41,629 nt of DNA. Source: a bacterium (GTDB taxonomy: Bacteria; Campylobacterota; Campylobacteria; Campylobacterales; Sulfurimonadaceae). A program made the position numbers and the translations under genes. The notes beneath the pieces were generated by a model. That model was given only the letters and a program-made list of their open reading frames with translations, ran no database searches and had not been told where the DNA came from. The stretch covers positions 1 to 41,629 of the forward strand of contig JAHJEG010000010.1 in assembly GCA_018825665.1 (NCBI GenBank), written 5' to 3'. This document shows, piece after piece, positions 1-7,494 of the stretch. Positions within the stretch are counted from its first letter, which is position 1; each line of letters starts with the position of its first letter.

Positions 1-2
1 AC

Positions 3-1805
3 TTATTTATAAATATTTTTAATAGTTTTTGCATCTTTTTCATTTAAAACAGGAATAATATCATTAATTTGAAGTTTTTTTAATGCCTCAAATGTTCCAA
101 AATGATTAAGCAGCTTTTTTATTTTCGCCTCAGATATTCCACGAAGAGTTAAAAGTCTGCTCTCTTTATCCTGTTTAAGTTTTGTTTTTTTATGGAAGGT
201 TATAGCGCTTCTGTGTGCTTCATCTCTCAAATTCTGTACCCATTGAAGCCTTTTGTCACTGTTTGAGAGTTTGAAACTTTCATTTTTTGTATGAATTATG
301 TCATTTGCTTTGCCTTTTGCTCTATGGGCTTTGGCATCGATTTTCTCTTTAGATATGGCGATGACGTCTATAAATACACCGGAAGAATCCAATATTTCGA
401 GTGCCAGTTTCAAAAGGGTGGTTCCGCCGTCAATAATCCATAGATCAGGGGGTGAGTTTTTTGAAAAGCTCTCAACTCTTCTCGTTAAAGTCTCCCGCAT
501 CTGCGCATATTCGTCCTTGGCTTTTAAATGGTAGGTCCTGTAGCTTTTTTTGTCAAACCCGGAATCTTCATACACTGCCATAGCACCCACCGTAGCCGCT
601 CCGGACATGTGTGAATTATCAAACACTTCTACTCTGAATGGAATTCTCTGGAGTTCAAACAATTCTTTGATATCATTGTGGAGTCTGGAATCATCCTCTT
701 TTTTGTCTTTTCTCAGAAGTTCTTTTGCATTTAAAACAGCCAAATCTATCAGTCTTTTTTTATTACCGCGCTGAGGAACCAGGACAGAAGCATTTTTTTC
801 AAACACTTTGCTCAAATGTGCTTCGATGATGTGCAGGTCCGTAAATTTTTTCATCACAAGAACAGGTGCGATGATAGGAGGTTTCTCATCCTTGTAAAAA
901 TCAAGCAAAACCCTTTGGTAGAGTTCATCCTCGTCATAGCCCTCATTGAGTTGTATAAAGTCATGCGAAGATGAGATGATTTTACCGTTTCTCATAAAGA
1001 GTCTAACCACAACTGCCCTTGATTCGCTGTTGTGTAAAGCAAAAATATCATAGTTCTCACTGCTGGCAAAGTCTATATCACTTTTTATCTCAGATCTTTG
1101 TATCCTCTGTATTCTGTCTCTAAGCTCTCCCGCTTCTTCAAATCTAAGTTCCTCCGCATAAAATTCCATCTTTTCATGAAGCCTCTCCAATAAAAGCGTT
1201 TTATTTTTAATGAGCTCTTGGGCCAGTTGAACTTCTTTGTCATACTCGGCATGTGGAATGTTCAGCTCGCAGGGACCGAGACATTTATTTATCTGATAGT
1301 ACAGACACAGTTTTTTTGAGTTTAAACACCCTTTTTTTTGTATGAGTCTGCATATTTCGTAGACAGAATCCAAAATATCTCTGGCCGCTACAGAATAGGG
1401 ACCAAAATAAGTGATCTCCGGAGTGTTTATTATTTTTCTTGTTATTTCGAATCTTGGAAACTTTTGCGTCTTGTCTATGTAGATATAAGGGTATGTTTTA
1501 TCGTCTCTTAGTAAAATATTGTATTTCGGATTGAGCTGTTTTATAAGAGAATTTTCCAAAATCAAAGCATCGTGTTCAGACTTTACAACGATATAATTTA
1601 AGCTGAAAGTCTGCTGTATCATCTTTGTTATTCTGTTTGAGAGGTTTGGATTGGCTCTTAACTCCGGAGCAAAAGTGAAGTAGCTTTTTACCCTTTTGGT
1701 CAGACTCTTTGCCTTTCCTATGTAAAGCAGACGCCCGTTCTTGTCAAAATACTGATAAATCCCCGCAGAATCAGGAAGATTTTTGATGCTTTCTTTTAAA
1801 GTCAT
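3..1805 (-). CDS. uvrC: UvrABC system protein C (excinuclease subunit)
   Basis: Makes both incisions around a bulky DNA lesion after UvrA/UvrB have loaded, in nucleotide excision repair. The 600-residue length is normal for UvrC. The N-terminal GIY-YIG nuclease has GIY at residues 15-17 and YIG at 28-30. Four cysteines at about 160, 167, 175 and 179 match the iron-sulfur ligands known in UvrC. The UvrB-binding UVR helix pair is around 204-238. The RNase H-like nuclease carries D396 (DNSH), D459 (IDGG) and H531 (DEAHR). Helix-hairpin-helix DNA-binding repeats occupy the last 50 residues. The stop lies at the window edge but the gene is complete. Its ATG overlaps the stop of the upstream DciA-like gene by 4 bases, so the two are probably co-transcribed. 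One copy of the dispersed 10-mer lies inside (1248-1257). Confidence 0.97.
   Translation of the reverse strand: MTLKESIKNLPDSAGIYQYFDKNGRLLYIGKAKSLTKRVKSYFTFAPELRANPNLSNRITKMIQQTFSLNYIVVKSEHDALILENSLIKQLNPKYNILLRDDKTYPYIYIDKTQKFPRFEITRKIINTPEITYFGPYSVAARDILDSVYEICRLIQKKGCLNSKKLCLYYQINKCLGPCELNIPHAEYDKEVQLAQELIKNKTLLLERLHEKMEFYAEELRFEEAGELRDRIQRIQRSEIKSDIDFASSENYDIFALHNSESRAVVVRLFMRNGKIISSSHDFIQLNEGYDEDELYQRVLLDFYKDEKPPIIAPVLVMKKFTDLHIIEAHLSKVFEKNASVLVPQRGNKKRLIDLAVLNAKELLRKDKKEDDSRLHNDIKELFELQRIPFRVEVFDNSHMSGAATVGAMAVYEDSGFDKKSYRTYHLKAKDEYAQMRETLTRRVESFSKNSPPDLWIIDGGTTLLKLALEILDSSGVFIDVIAISKEKIDAKAHRAKGKANDIIHTKNESFKLSNSDKRLQWVQNLRDEAHRSAITFHKKTKLKQDKESRLLTLRGISEAKIKKLLNHFGTFEALKKLQINDIIPVLNEKDAKTIKNIYK
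1248..1258 (-). repeat. Dispersed element TTCCACATGCC, copy in uvrC
   Basis: Exact 11-base copy on the minus strand. In the uvrC reading frame it encodes part of Ile-Pro-His-Ala. Confidence 0.7.
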
Positions 1806-2242
1806 TTTCCCGCTTTTATTATGTTTTGGATACTTCTTACCAGCGCACTGAGCTTTTCATCGTGTATATTTATGGAAAAATCACCTCTTGCTCTTTCTGG
1901 ATAGTGAAGTGCTTTTTTTATCTCCGGTTTGGCATTTACTTTGATGGGAGTATGTGTGACAAATGCTTTTATATCAGTAATTACGCTATCTTTGCACTCC
2001 TCAGGGTTGACGAACTTTAAAGCACTTTTAATATTTTGTATATTATTATCGAATTCTTGTTTCCCTGCAGGGTGGCTAAAGACAAAAAACAGGGTGTCAT
2101 TTTTAATATAGGCAAACTTTATCATCTTTTGCACGGGCAGCATAAACATAGACTGTATCTTACCTATACATTTATATTTTAAAAGTTTAGAAAATTGAGG
2201 CTTATTTTGAATAGAATTAATAATTTGACTGGCATTTTTCAT
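1802..2242 (-). CDS. DciA-like / DUF721-family protein
   Basis: A 146-residue protein without signal peptide or membrane segment. The central stretch (residues about 30-75) runs '[14 protein letters not shown]' to an internal helix around '[14 protein letters not shown]'. This resembles the DUF721 fold of DciA, the replicative-helicase operator found in most bacteria lacking DnaC, but the match is from memory of the family pattern only. If correct, it would help load DnaB at the origin. The gene overlaps uvrC by 4 bases. Its 5' end overlaps the divergent lipoprotein gene by about 36 bases, so the promoters of the two genes must lie partly inside each other's coding sequence. The general function stays unproven. 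Confidence 0.6.
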   Translation of the reverse strand: MKNASQIINSIQNKPQFSKLLKYKCIGKIQSMFMLPVQKMIKFAYIKNDTLFFVFSHPAGKQEFDNNIQNIKSALKFVNPEECKDSVITDIKAFVTHTPIKVNAKPEIKKALHYPERARGDFSINIHDEKLSALVRSIQNIIKAGK

Positions 2243-2395
2243 CTGGCAATTATAGCAATGTTTTTGTTAAGTTTGAGCGGATGCGGTTATAAAAAAGCAC
2301 CATATTATTTGGAAAATGCACCAGAAGGTGATGAAAATGTGGAGTTTATCATCAAAGAACCAAATGAAAACAACAGTACACGAGAAGGTATATAA
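2207..2395 (+). CDS. Small outer-membrane lipoprotein, LptM/YifL-like
   Basis: About 62 residues. A short signal peptide ends in the lipobox Leu-Ser-Gly-Cys, followed by Gly-Tyr-Lys-Lys-Ala-Pro-Tyr-Tyr. In enterobacterial LptM (YifL) the lipidated cysteine is likewise followed by a short Gly-x-Lys-x-Pro-Leu-Tyr type motif, and LptM assists LptD maturation; function here is inferred from that resemblance only. No ATG fits. The TTG at 2207 is preceded by GAGG at 2197-2200 with 6-base spacing and gives a 20-residue signal with an arginine near the start; TTG 2195 is an alternative. The ATG at 2258 would leave too short a signal. The stop shares one base with the nadB start. Confidence 0.7.
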   Translation: MNRINNLTGIFHLAIIAMFLLSLSGCGYKKAPYYLENAPEGDENVEFIIKEPNENNSTREGI

Positions 2396-3843
2396 TGCAT
2401 TATGATGTGATAATTATCGGTGCCGGGGTAGCAGGACTTTATGCGGCTTTGCATATACCAAAAGAGAAAAAAGTACTTATTATAAATAAAAGAGAGACTT
2501 TTAAATGTAATACATTTTATGCCCAGGGCGGAGTGGCTCTGGCTGTTGATAAAGATGATATCCCCTCGCATATACAAGATACCTTGGATGCAGGTGCAGG
2601 CCTGTGTGATGAACAAGCTGTAAAAGTTTTAAGCGAGAACTCACGAATCGTCATAGATGATCTGATAGCGCGCGGTTTTAAATTTGACACCAATAAAGAG
2701 GGTGAGCTTTTATATACAAAAGAAGCGGCACACTCAAGGGAGAGAATCATCCATGCGGGAGGTGATGCGACCGGCAGGTATCTGCATCTTTTTTTACTCG
2801 AAAACAATCCCCATCCTCTGCTGAGCGATGCCAGAGTTGTAGACCTTTTGATCAAGGACAACAAGTGCTACGGCGTAACCGTACTGGACCATAGAGAATC
2901 AAGAAACATATATGCCGATGATGTGATCATAGCAAGCGGCGGAGTCGGTTCCCTGTTTGAATATCATACAAATGCTCCATGTATCAGTGCAGATATTCAA
3001 GGGTTGTGCATCATGAAGGGGATAGAACTTGAGCGAATGGAGATGATGCAGTTTCATCCTACGGTGTATGTTGACAGCAACAATGCCCAAAAGCTCTTGC
3101 TTACAGAAGCTTTGCGGGGAGAAGGGGCTACGATTGAGGATGAAGAGGGCAGAAGATTTTTGTTTGATTATGATGAACGCGGGGAGCTTGCTTCGAGAGA
3201 TATCGTAAGCAAAGCCATATACGAGCATTCTAAAAAAACAGCTCAGCAGACATACCTCTCCTTTGCAAACTTTGAACATCTGTATTTCACAAAAAGGTTT
3301 CCAAATATCTACAAAAACCTGCAGCTTCTCGGCTTTGACGTGCCAAAGCAAAGAGTACCGATTTCACCGGCATTCCATTATGCGATCGGCGGTATAAAAA
3401 GTGATTTAAACGGCCGTGTTCCGAGTGTAAAAAATCTTTACGCCATCGGAGAAGTGGCCTCCACTGGGGTTCACGGAGCAAACAGACTCGCTTCAAACTC
3501 ATTGCTCGAAGGACTGGTCTTTGCTGTTAAAGCCGTAGAGGATATTTTAAAAACTCCGCATACAAAAGAAAATGTAGAGTTTGCAGTGAGCGATGAGGTG
3601 ATGAGCGAAAAAGATGATAAGGAAAAAAAGAATCTGCTTCGCAAGATTATGTGGGAAAATGTCTCAATTGTCAGAACAAAAAAAGGTTTATCTGAAGCAT
3701 TGGAACAAATTAATGCTCTTTTAAAAGAAAAAATTGGTAAACTGCTTAAATTCCGTTTATTAACCGCAAAAGCAATAGTGGTTTCAGCCCTTGCTAGGGA
3801 TAAATCAATTGGGGTACATACTATACTTGAGGAGAAAAAATGA
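2395..3843 (+). CDS. nadB: L-aspartate oxidase
   Basis: FAD enzyme oxidising L-aspartate to iminoaspartate, the first step of bacterial NAD synthesis; NadA then makes quinolinate. The start carries the FAD-binding GAGVAG (residues 9-14), then QGGVA at 44-48, the HSRER-IIH segment at 113-120, 'MMQFHPT', the EALRGEGA active-site loop, and the C-terminal GVHGANRLASNSLLEG signature of the succinate dehydrogenase/NadB family. At 482 residues it is shorter than the E. coli enzyme, mostly at the C-terminus. The ATG overlaps the lipoprotein stop by one base, and the stop overlaps nhaD by four (ATGA), so translational coupling is likely. Confidence 0.95.
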   Translation: MHYDVIIIGAGVAGLYAALHIPKEKKVLIINKRETFKCNTFYAQGGVALAVDKDDIPSHIQDTLDAGAGLCDEQAVKVLSENSRIVIDDLIARGFKFDTNKEGELLYTKEAAHSRERIIHAGGDATGRYLHLFLLENNPHPLLSDARVVDLLIKDNKCYGVTVLDHRESRNIYADDVIIASGGVGSLFEYHTNAPCISADIQGLCIMKGIELERMEMMQFHPTVYVDSNNAQKLLLTEALRGEGATIEDEEGRRFLFDYDERGELASRDIVSKAIYEHSKKTAQQTYLSFANFEHLYFTKRFPNIYKNLQLLGFDVPKQRVPISPAFHYAIGGIKSDLNGRVPSVKNLYAIGEVASTGVHGANRLASNSLLEGLVFAVKAVEDILKTPHTKENVEFAVSDEVMSEKDDKEKKNLLRKIMWENVSIVRTKKGLSEALEQINALLKEKIGKLLKFRLLTAKAIVVSALARDKSIGVHTILEEKK

Positions 3844-5171
3844 CAGAGTCACATGTAGCGGGTACGCAGGCGGTAGACCTTGCAGTCGAGCCATTTGGAT
3901 GGTTTTTATTAACAATATTCGTGATTGGATATTATTTTATCGCAGCTGAGGAGAAATACCATATCAACAAAGCCAAACCGGCCTTGTTTACGGGTACGTT
4001 TATGTTTATGCTGCTTGGTGCATATTACGCATTCAACGGTTTAAACTTTGCAGCATTTGACACGGAGATAGCACACCTTATTTTGGAAATCGCAGAGATT
4101 TTCTTCTTCTTATTTGTGGCAATGACATTCATTGAGGCACTTATTGAGAGAAATGTTTTTGATGCTCTAAAAGAAAAGCTTATGAAAGCGGGATACAGCT
4201 ACAGACAACTTTTCTGGGTGACCGGTTTTCTTGCATTTTTTATCTCTCCCGTAGCGGATAACTTGACAACGGCCTTGATTCTTTCAACGGTTCTGATTAC
4301 AATAGAGAAAAAGAACAAGGCTTTCTTGGTTCCTGCAGCTATTAATATCGTAGTAGCGGCAAATGCCGGCGGTGCCTGGTCTCCGTTTGGTGATATCACG
4401 ACTCTTATGGCATGGTCGGCGGGTAAGGGGACCTTTGTTGATTTCCTTTTCTTATTTCCTGCGTCTATAATCGGCTGGCTTGTAACAGGGTATCTGCTGA
4501 GTCGTTTTGTTCCGGAGACAACACCGCCGAAAGTTGACACAGGTGAGCCTGTTCATATCCATAGAGGCGGGAAAGTGATTATCTTCCTGGGAATACTGAC
4601 TATTCTTATGGCAGTTTTAGGAAAACAACTGATGCACCTGCCTCCAATGTGGGGAATGCTCTTTGGTCTGTCTCTGCTACAACTCTATGCGTTTACGTTA
4701 AAGAAATATCACGACCATGATATCCAGATTTACAAATCCGTATCAAAAATCGAAAATGATACCCTGCTGTTTTTCTTTGGTATCTTGGCGGCCGTCGGTG
4801 CTCTTCACTTTGCAGGTTTCTTGGCGCATGCCGTAAAACTTTATGAGATATTTGATCCTACCAGCGTGAATATAGGGGTAGGTTTCCTCTCGGCTATAGT
4901 AGATAATGTTCCTGTTATGTCTGCAGTTCTAAAGGCTTCTCCTGACATTGAATTGGCTCAGTGGATGCTCGTTACATTGACAGCCGGTGTCGGCGGTTCT
5001 ATGATAGCCTTCGGCTCAGCGGCGGGTGTCGGTGTTATGGGTAAACTAAAAGGTATCTATACTTTTAACTCGCATATGAAATTTTCCTGGGCAATCCTGA
5101 TTGGATATATCGTCTCCATAGTTGTCTGGTATGTACAATATGAAATCTTAGGCCTTTATATTAAACATTAA
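3840..5171 (+). CDS. nhaD: Na+/H+ antiporter, NhaD family
   Basis: Inner-membrane protein of 443 residues with about a dozen hydrophobic segments. It matches the NhaD branch of the ion-transporter superfamily: the 'SPVADNLTTAL' stretch and the second 'VDNVPVMSAVL' stretch are the paired Asp-Asn re-entrant motifs, and 'GGAWSPFGDITTLM' lies between them. NhaD exports Na+ (and Li+) in exchange for protons, typically at alkaline pH and in marine or halophilic bacteria, where it supports sodium and pH homeostasis. The start overlaps nadB by 4 bases. A hairpin follows the stop at 5183-5209. The family assignment is firm; ion preference is inferred. Confidence 0.9.
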   Translation: MTESHVAGTQAVDLAVEPFGWFLLTIFVIGYYFIAAEEKYHINKAKPALFTGTFMFMLLGAYYAFNGLNFAAFDTEIAHLILEIAEIFFFLFVAMTFIEALIERNVFDALKEKLMKAGYSYRQLFWVTGFLAFFISPVADNLTTALILSTVLITIEKKNKAFLVPAAINIVVAANAGGAWSPFGDITTLMAWSAGKGTFVDFLFLFPASIIGWLVTGYLLSRFVPETTPPKVDTGEPVHIHRGGKVIIFLGILTILMAVLGKQLMHLPPMWGMLFGLSLLQLYAFTLKKYHDHDIQIYKSVSKIENDTLLFFFGILAAVGALHFAGFLAHAVKLYEIFDPTSVNIGVGFLSAIVDNVPVMSAVLKASPDIELAQWMLVTLTAGVGGSMIAFGSAAGVGVMGKLKGIYTFNSHMKFSWAILIGYIVSIVVWYVQYEILGLYIKH

Positions 5172-5182
5172 TATAACTTATT

Positions 5183-5209
5183 GTATCCTTTCAAAACTTG
5201 AAAGGGTAC
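5183..5209 (+). terminator. Hairpin after nhaD, possible terminator
   Basis: Twelve-base arms GTATCCTTTCAA (5183-5194) and TTGAAAGGGTAC (5198-5209), with one T-G wobble and a 3-base loop. It lies 12 bases after the nhaD stop. The T-tract afterwards is poor, so it may be a weak terminator or an RNA-stabilising hairpin. Confidence 0.5.
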
Positions 5210-5267
5210 ATCCACTTCTTTCTCAGCCATCAGGCACTAATAATTACTCTTATTAAAGGCATTTAAA

Positions 5268-6806
5268 ATGACAAATGTTAGCATCATAGTTTTAGATTTC
5301 GGTTCTCAGTATACTCAGCTTATAGCTCGTCGTCTTCGCGAAGATAAAATTTATTGCGAAATTCTCCCTTACCATACATCTTTAGATGAGATAAAAGCCA
5401 AAAATCCCAAGGGAATTATCCTTAGCGGCGGACCCTCTTCAGTGTATAACAAAGACGCTTACGAAGTTGATCAGGGCGTTTACAGTATGGGAATCCCTGT
5501 TCTTGGTATCTGTTACGGTATGCAAAGAATTGCCGTAGATTTTGGCGGGAGCGTTATCCGCTCTGACCATCATGAATATGGCAAGGCTGAACTTAAAATT
5601 GAAAAAGATTCTCCGCTTTTGGCAGATTGTGACGATGACCGCATTGTGTGGATGAGTCACTCTGACAAAGTGGATGTGCTGCCCGAAGGTTTTATCCCAA
5701 TCGCTACCTCGGCAAACTCCCCTTATGCGGCTATTGCCAATGAAGAAAAACGTGTGTATGCTATGCAGTACCATCCGGAAGTTCAGCACTCAGAAGAGGG
5801 CTATCTGATGCTTCGCAACTTTGCAAAAAATATTTGTGGAGTAACTGAAAAATGGAAGATGGAACATTTTCTAAAAGAGCAGATTAAAATCATCCGTGAA
5901 AAAGTGGGAACAGGAAAAGTTCTTTGCGGTCTGAGCGGCGGAGTTGACAGTTCGGTTGTTGCCGCAATGCTTTATGAGGCAATCGGAGACCAGCTTATCC
6001 CTGTATTTGTAGATAACGGACTTTTAAGAAAAGGTGAAAGAGAGCAGGTTGAAGAGGTTTTCAAGATTAACCTGAAAACTCCTTTGGTGACTGTTGATGC
6101 CGTGGATAACTTTTTAGGAAAACTAGCAGGTGTGTCTGACCCTGAAGAAAAACGTAAGATTATCGGACACACTTTTATAGAAGAGTTTGAAAAAGAGGCT
6201 AAAAAACATGACGGAATCAAGTTCTTGGCTCAAGGTACGCTTTACCCTGATGTTATCGAATCAATAAGCGTAAACGGTCCTTCTGAAGTTATCAAATCTC
6301 ACCACAATGTCGGCGGTCTGCCTGACTGGATGGATTTTGAACTTATCGAGCCTTTACGCGAACTTTTTAAAGATGAAGTAAGAAAAATAGGTCTTGAGCT
6401 TGGTCTTCCGGAATCTATGATCAACCGTCATCCATTCCCTGGACCGGGTCTGGCTATTAGAATCATGGGCGATGTGAATGTCCCGGATTTGACTCTTTTA
6501 CGTGAAGCGGATGTTATCTTGCTTGATGAGTTAAAAGCGAGCGGATACTACGCTAAAACATGGCAGGCATTTGCAGTTTTACTGAATGTAAAATCGGTTG
6601 GCGTAATGGGTGATAACCGTACTTATGACAATACCGTATGTGTGAGAGTCGTTGAAGCAGTAGACGGAATGACGGCAACATTTGCGCATCTTCCACATGA
6701 CTTATTGGAAAGAATTTCAAGAAGAATTATCAATGAAGTAGACGGGATCAACCGTGTAGTATATGATATATCTTCAAAACCGCCTGCAACTATCGAGTGG
6801 GAATAA
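5268..6806 (+). CDS. guaA: GMP synthase (glutamine-hydrolysing)
   Basis: Converts XMP to GMP using ATP and glutamine, the last step of GMP synthesis. The 512-residue length is typical. The class-I glutamine amidotransferase domain (1-190) carries GGPSS, nucleophile Cys82 in GICYGMQ, and His169/Glu171 in YHPEV. The ATP-pyrophosphatase domain has the PP-loop SGGVDS at 223-228. The C-terminal dimerisation domain ends in the conserved 'PPATIEWE'. The gene stands apart from nhaD by 96 bases and probably has its own promoter. A near-miss copy of the dispersed 10-mer lies near its 3' end (6691-6700), and an exact inverted pair follows the stop. Confidence 0.97.
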   Translation: MTNVSIIVLDFGSQYTQLIARRLREDKIYCEILPYHTSLDEIKAKNPKGIILSGGPSSVYNKDAYEVDQGVYSMGIPVLGICYGMQRIAVDFGGSVIRSDHHEYGKAELKIEKDSPLLADCDDDRIVWMSHSDKVDVLPEGFIPIATSANSPYAAIANEEKRVYAMQYHPEVQHSEEGYLMLRNFAKNICGVTEKWKMEHFLKEQIKIIREKVGTGKVLCGLSGGVDSSVVAAMLYEAIGDQLIPVFVDNGLLRKGEREQVEEVFKINLKTPLVTVDAVDNFLGKLAGVSDPEEKRKIIGHTFIEEFEKEAKKHDGIKFLAQGTLYPDVIESISVNGPSEVIKSHHNVGGLPDWMDFELIEPLRELFKDEVRKIGLELGLPESMINRHPFPGPGLAIRIMGDVNVPDLTLLREADVILLDELKASGYYAKTWQAFAVLLNVKSVGVMGDNRTYDNTVCVRVVEAVDGMTATFAHLPHDLLERISRRIINEVDGINRVVYDISSKPPATIEWE

Positions 6807-6818
6807 CTTTATAAACTC

Positions 6819-6842
6819 CGGCATGTGGAGATCCACATGCCG
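6819..6842 (+). terminator. Hairpin formed by an inverted pair of the dispersed 10-mer, after guaA
   Basis: Arms CGGCATGTGGA (6819-6829) and TCCACATGCCG (6832-6842) around two bases. The stem starts 13 bases after the guaA stop and ends 6 bases before the hemD ribosome-binding site. It could act as a terminator or attenuator between the genes, as paired uptake sequences do in Neisseria and Haemophilus. No T-tract follows. Confidence 0.6.
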
Positions 6843-6858
6843 ACTGCCAGGAAAGATT

Positions 6859-7494
6859 ATGCCAAAACAGATCTATCTCTTTTCCATCTCCTCACACCCG
6901 CAAGCTATCAGTATAAACTCTTTGGATATAAAATTTTTAAAACCCAAGATTGATTTTTCACAGTATGACTATCTGATTATCACGTCCAAGCAGGCAAGCG
7001 AAGCTTTGAAACAATATGACTCTGAGGAATATTTCCACATGCCGGCATTGTGCGTCTCAAGTGCGAGTGCAGCGGCATATGAAGAGATAGGCGGAAAAAT
7101 ACTTGATATCGGCGGAGGATACGGAGATAACCTTGCGCAGAAGATATTCTCGTACGGGAGATCCAAAAGATGGCTCTATCTAAGAGCGGAGATTGTCGCA
7201 TCTGATTTTATTTCCACATGCCAGGAGCAGGGATGCCAAATTGAGGAAATAGTAGTTTACAAAAGCGAGTGCTCCAAAGAGATCCGGCATGTGGAAGTGG
7301 CGGAGGACTCAGTTTTGATTTTTACCTCCCCCTCAAGCGTCAAGTGTTTTTTAAAAGAGCACACAATCAGTCCACATGCCGAGATTATAGTAATCGGCAC
7401 CACTACCGCAGAGGCTCTTCCCAAAGGGATCAGATACACGATTTCAGAAATAACGACCATTGAAAACTGCATGGAGACGGCTTTATCCTTATGA
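6859..7494 (+). CDS. hemD: Uroporphyrinogen-III synthase
   Basis: Cyclises hydroxymethylbilane to uroporphyrinogen III in haem and sirohaem synthesis. The protein (211 residues) shows the loose HemD pattern: 'YDYLIITSKQASEAL' near the N-terminus, 'RAEIVASDF' mid-way, and 'VLIFTSPSSVKCF' with 'IVIGTTTAEAL' in the second half. The start is placed at ATG 6859, which has AGGAAAG at 6849-6855. A longer in-frame extension back into guaA (from 6763) would cross the hairpin and has no family support. The stop overlaps the next gene by 4 bases. Four exact copies of the dispersed 10-mer sit inside, in all three frames relative to the gene, an exceptional density. HemD is poorly conserved in general, so confidence is below that of its neighbours. 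Confidence 0.85.
   Translation: MPKQIYLFSISSHPQAISINSLDIKFLKPKIDFSQYDYLIITSKQASEALKQYDSEEYFHMPALCVSSASAAAYEEIGGKILDIGGGYGDNLAQKIFSYGRSKRWLYLRAEIVASDFISTCQEQGCQIEEIVVYKSECSKEIRHVEVAEDSVLIFTSPSSVKCFLKEHTISPHAEIIVIGTTTAEALPKGIRYTISEITTIENCMETALSL
7033..7380. repeat. Cluster of four dispersed 10-mer copies within hemD
   Basis: Exact copies at 7034-7043 (+), 7213-7222 (+), 7286-7295 (-) and 7371-7380 (+). They encode respectively Phe-His-Met-Pro, Ser-Thr-Cys, Arg-His-Val-Glu and Pro-His-Ala. The changing frame and strand show the constraint acts on DNA, not protein. Confidence 0.75.

Noticed and set aside
6763-6858. N-terminal extension of HemD back into guaA
   Set aside because: It runs through the inverted-repeat hairpin, and a good ribosome-binding site precedes ATG 6859.
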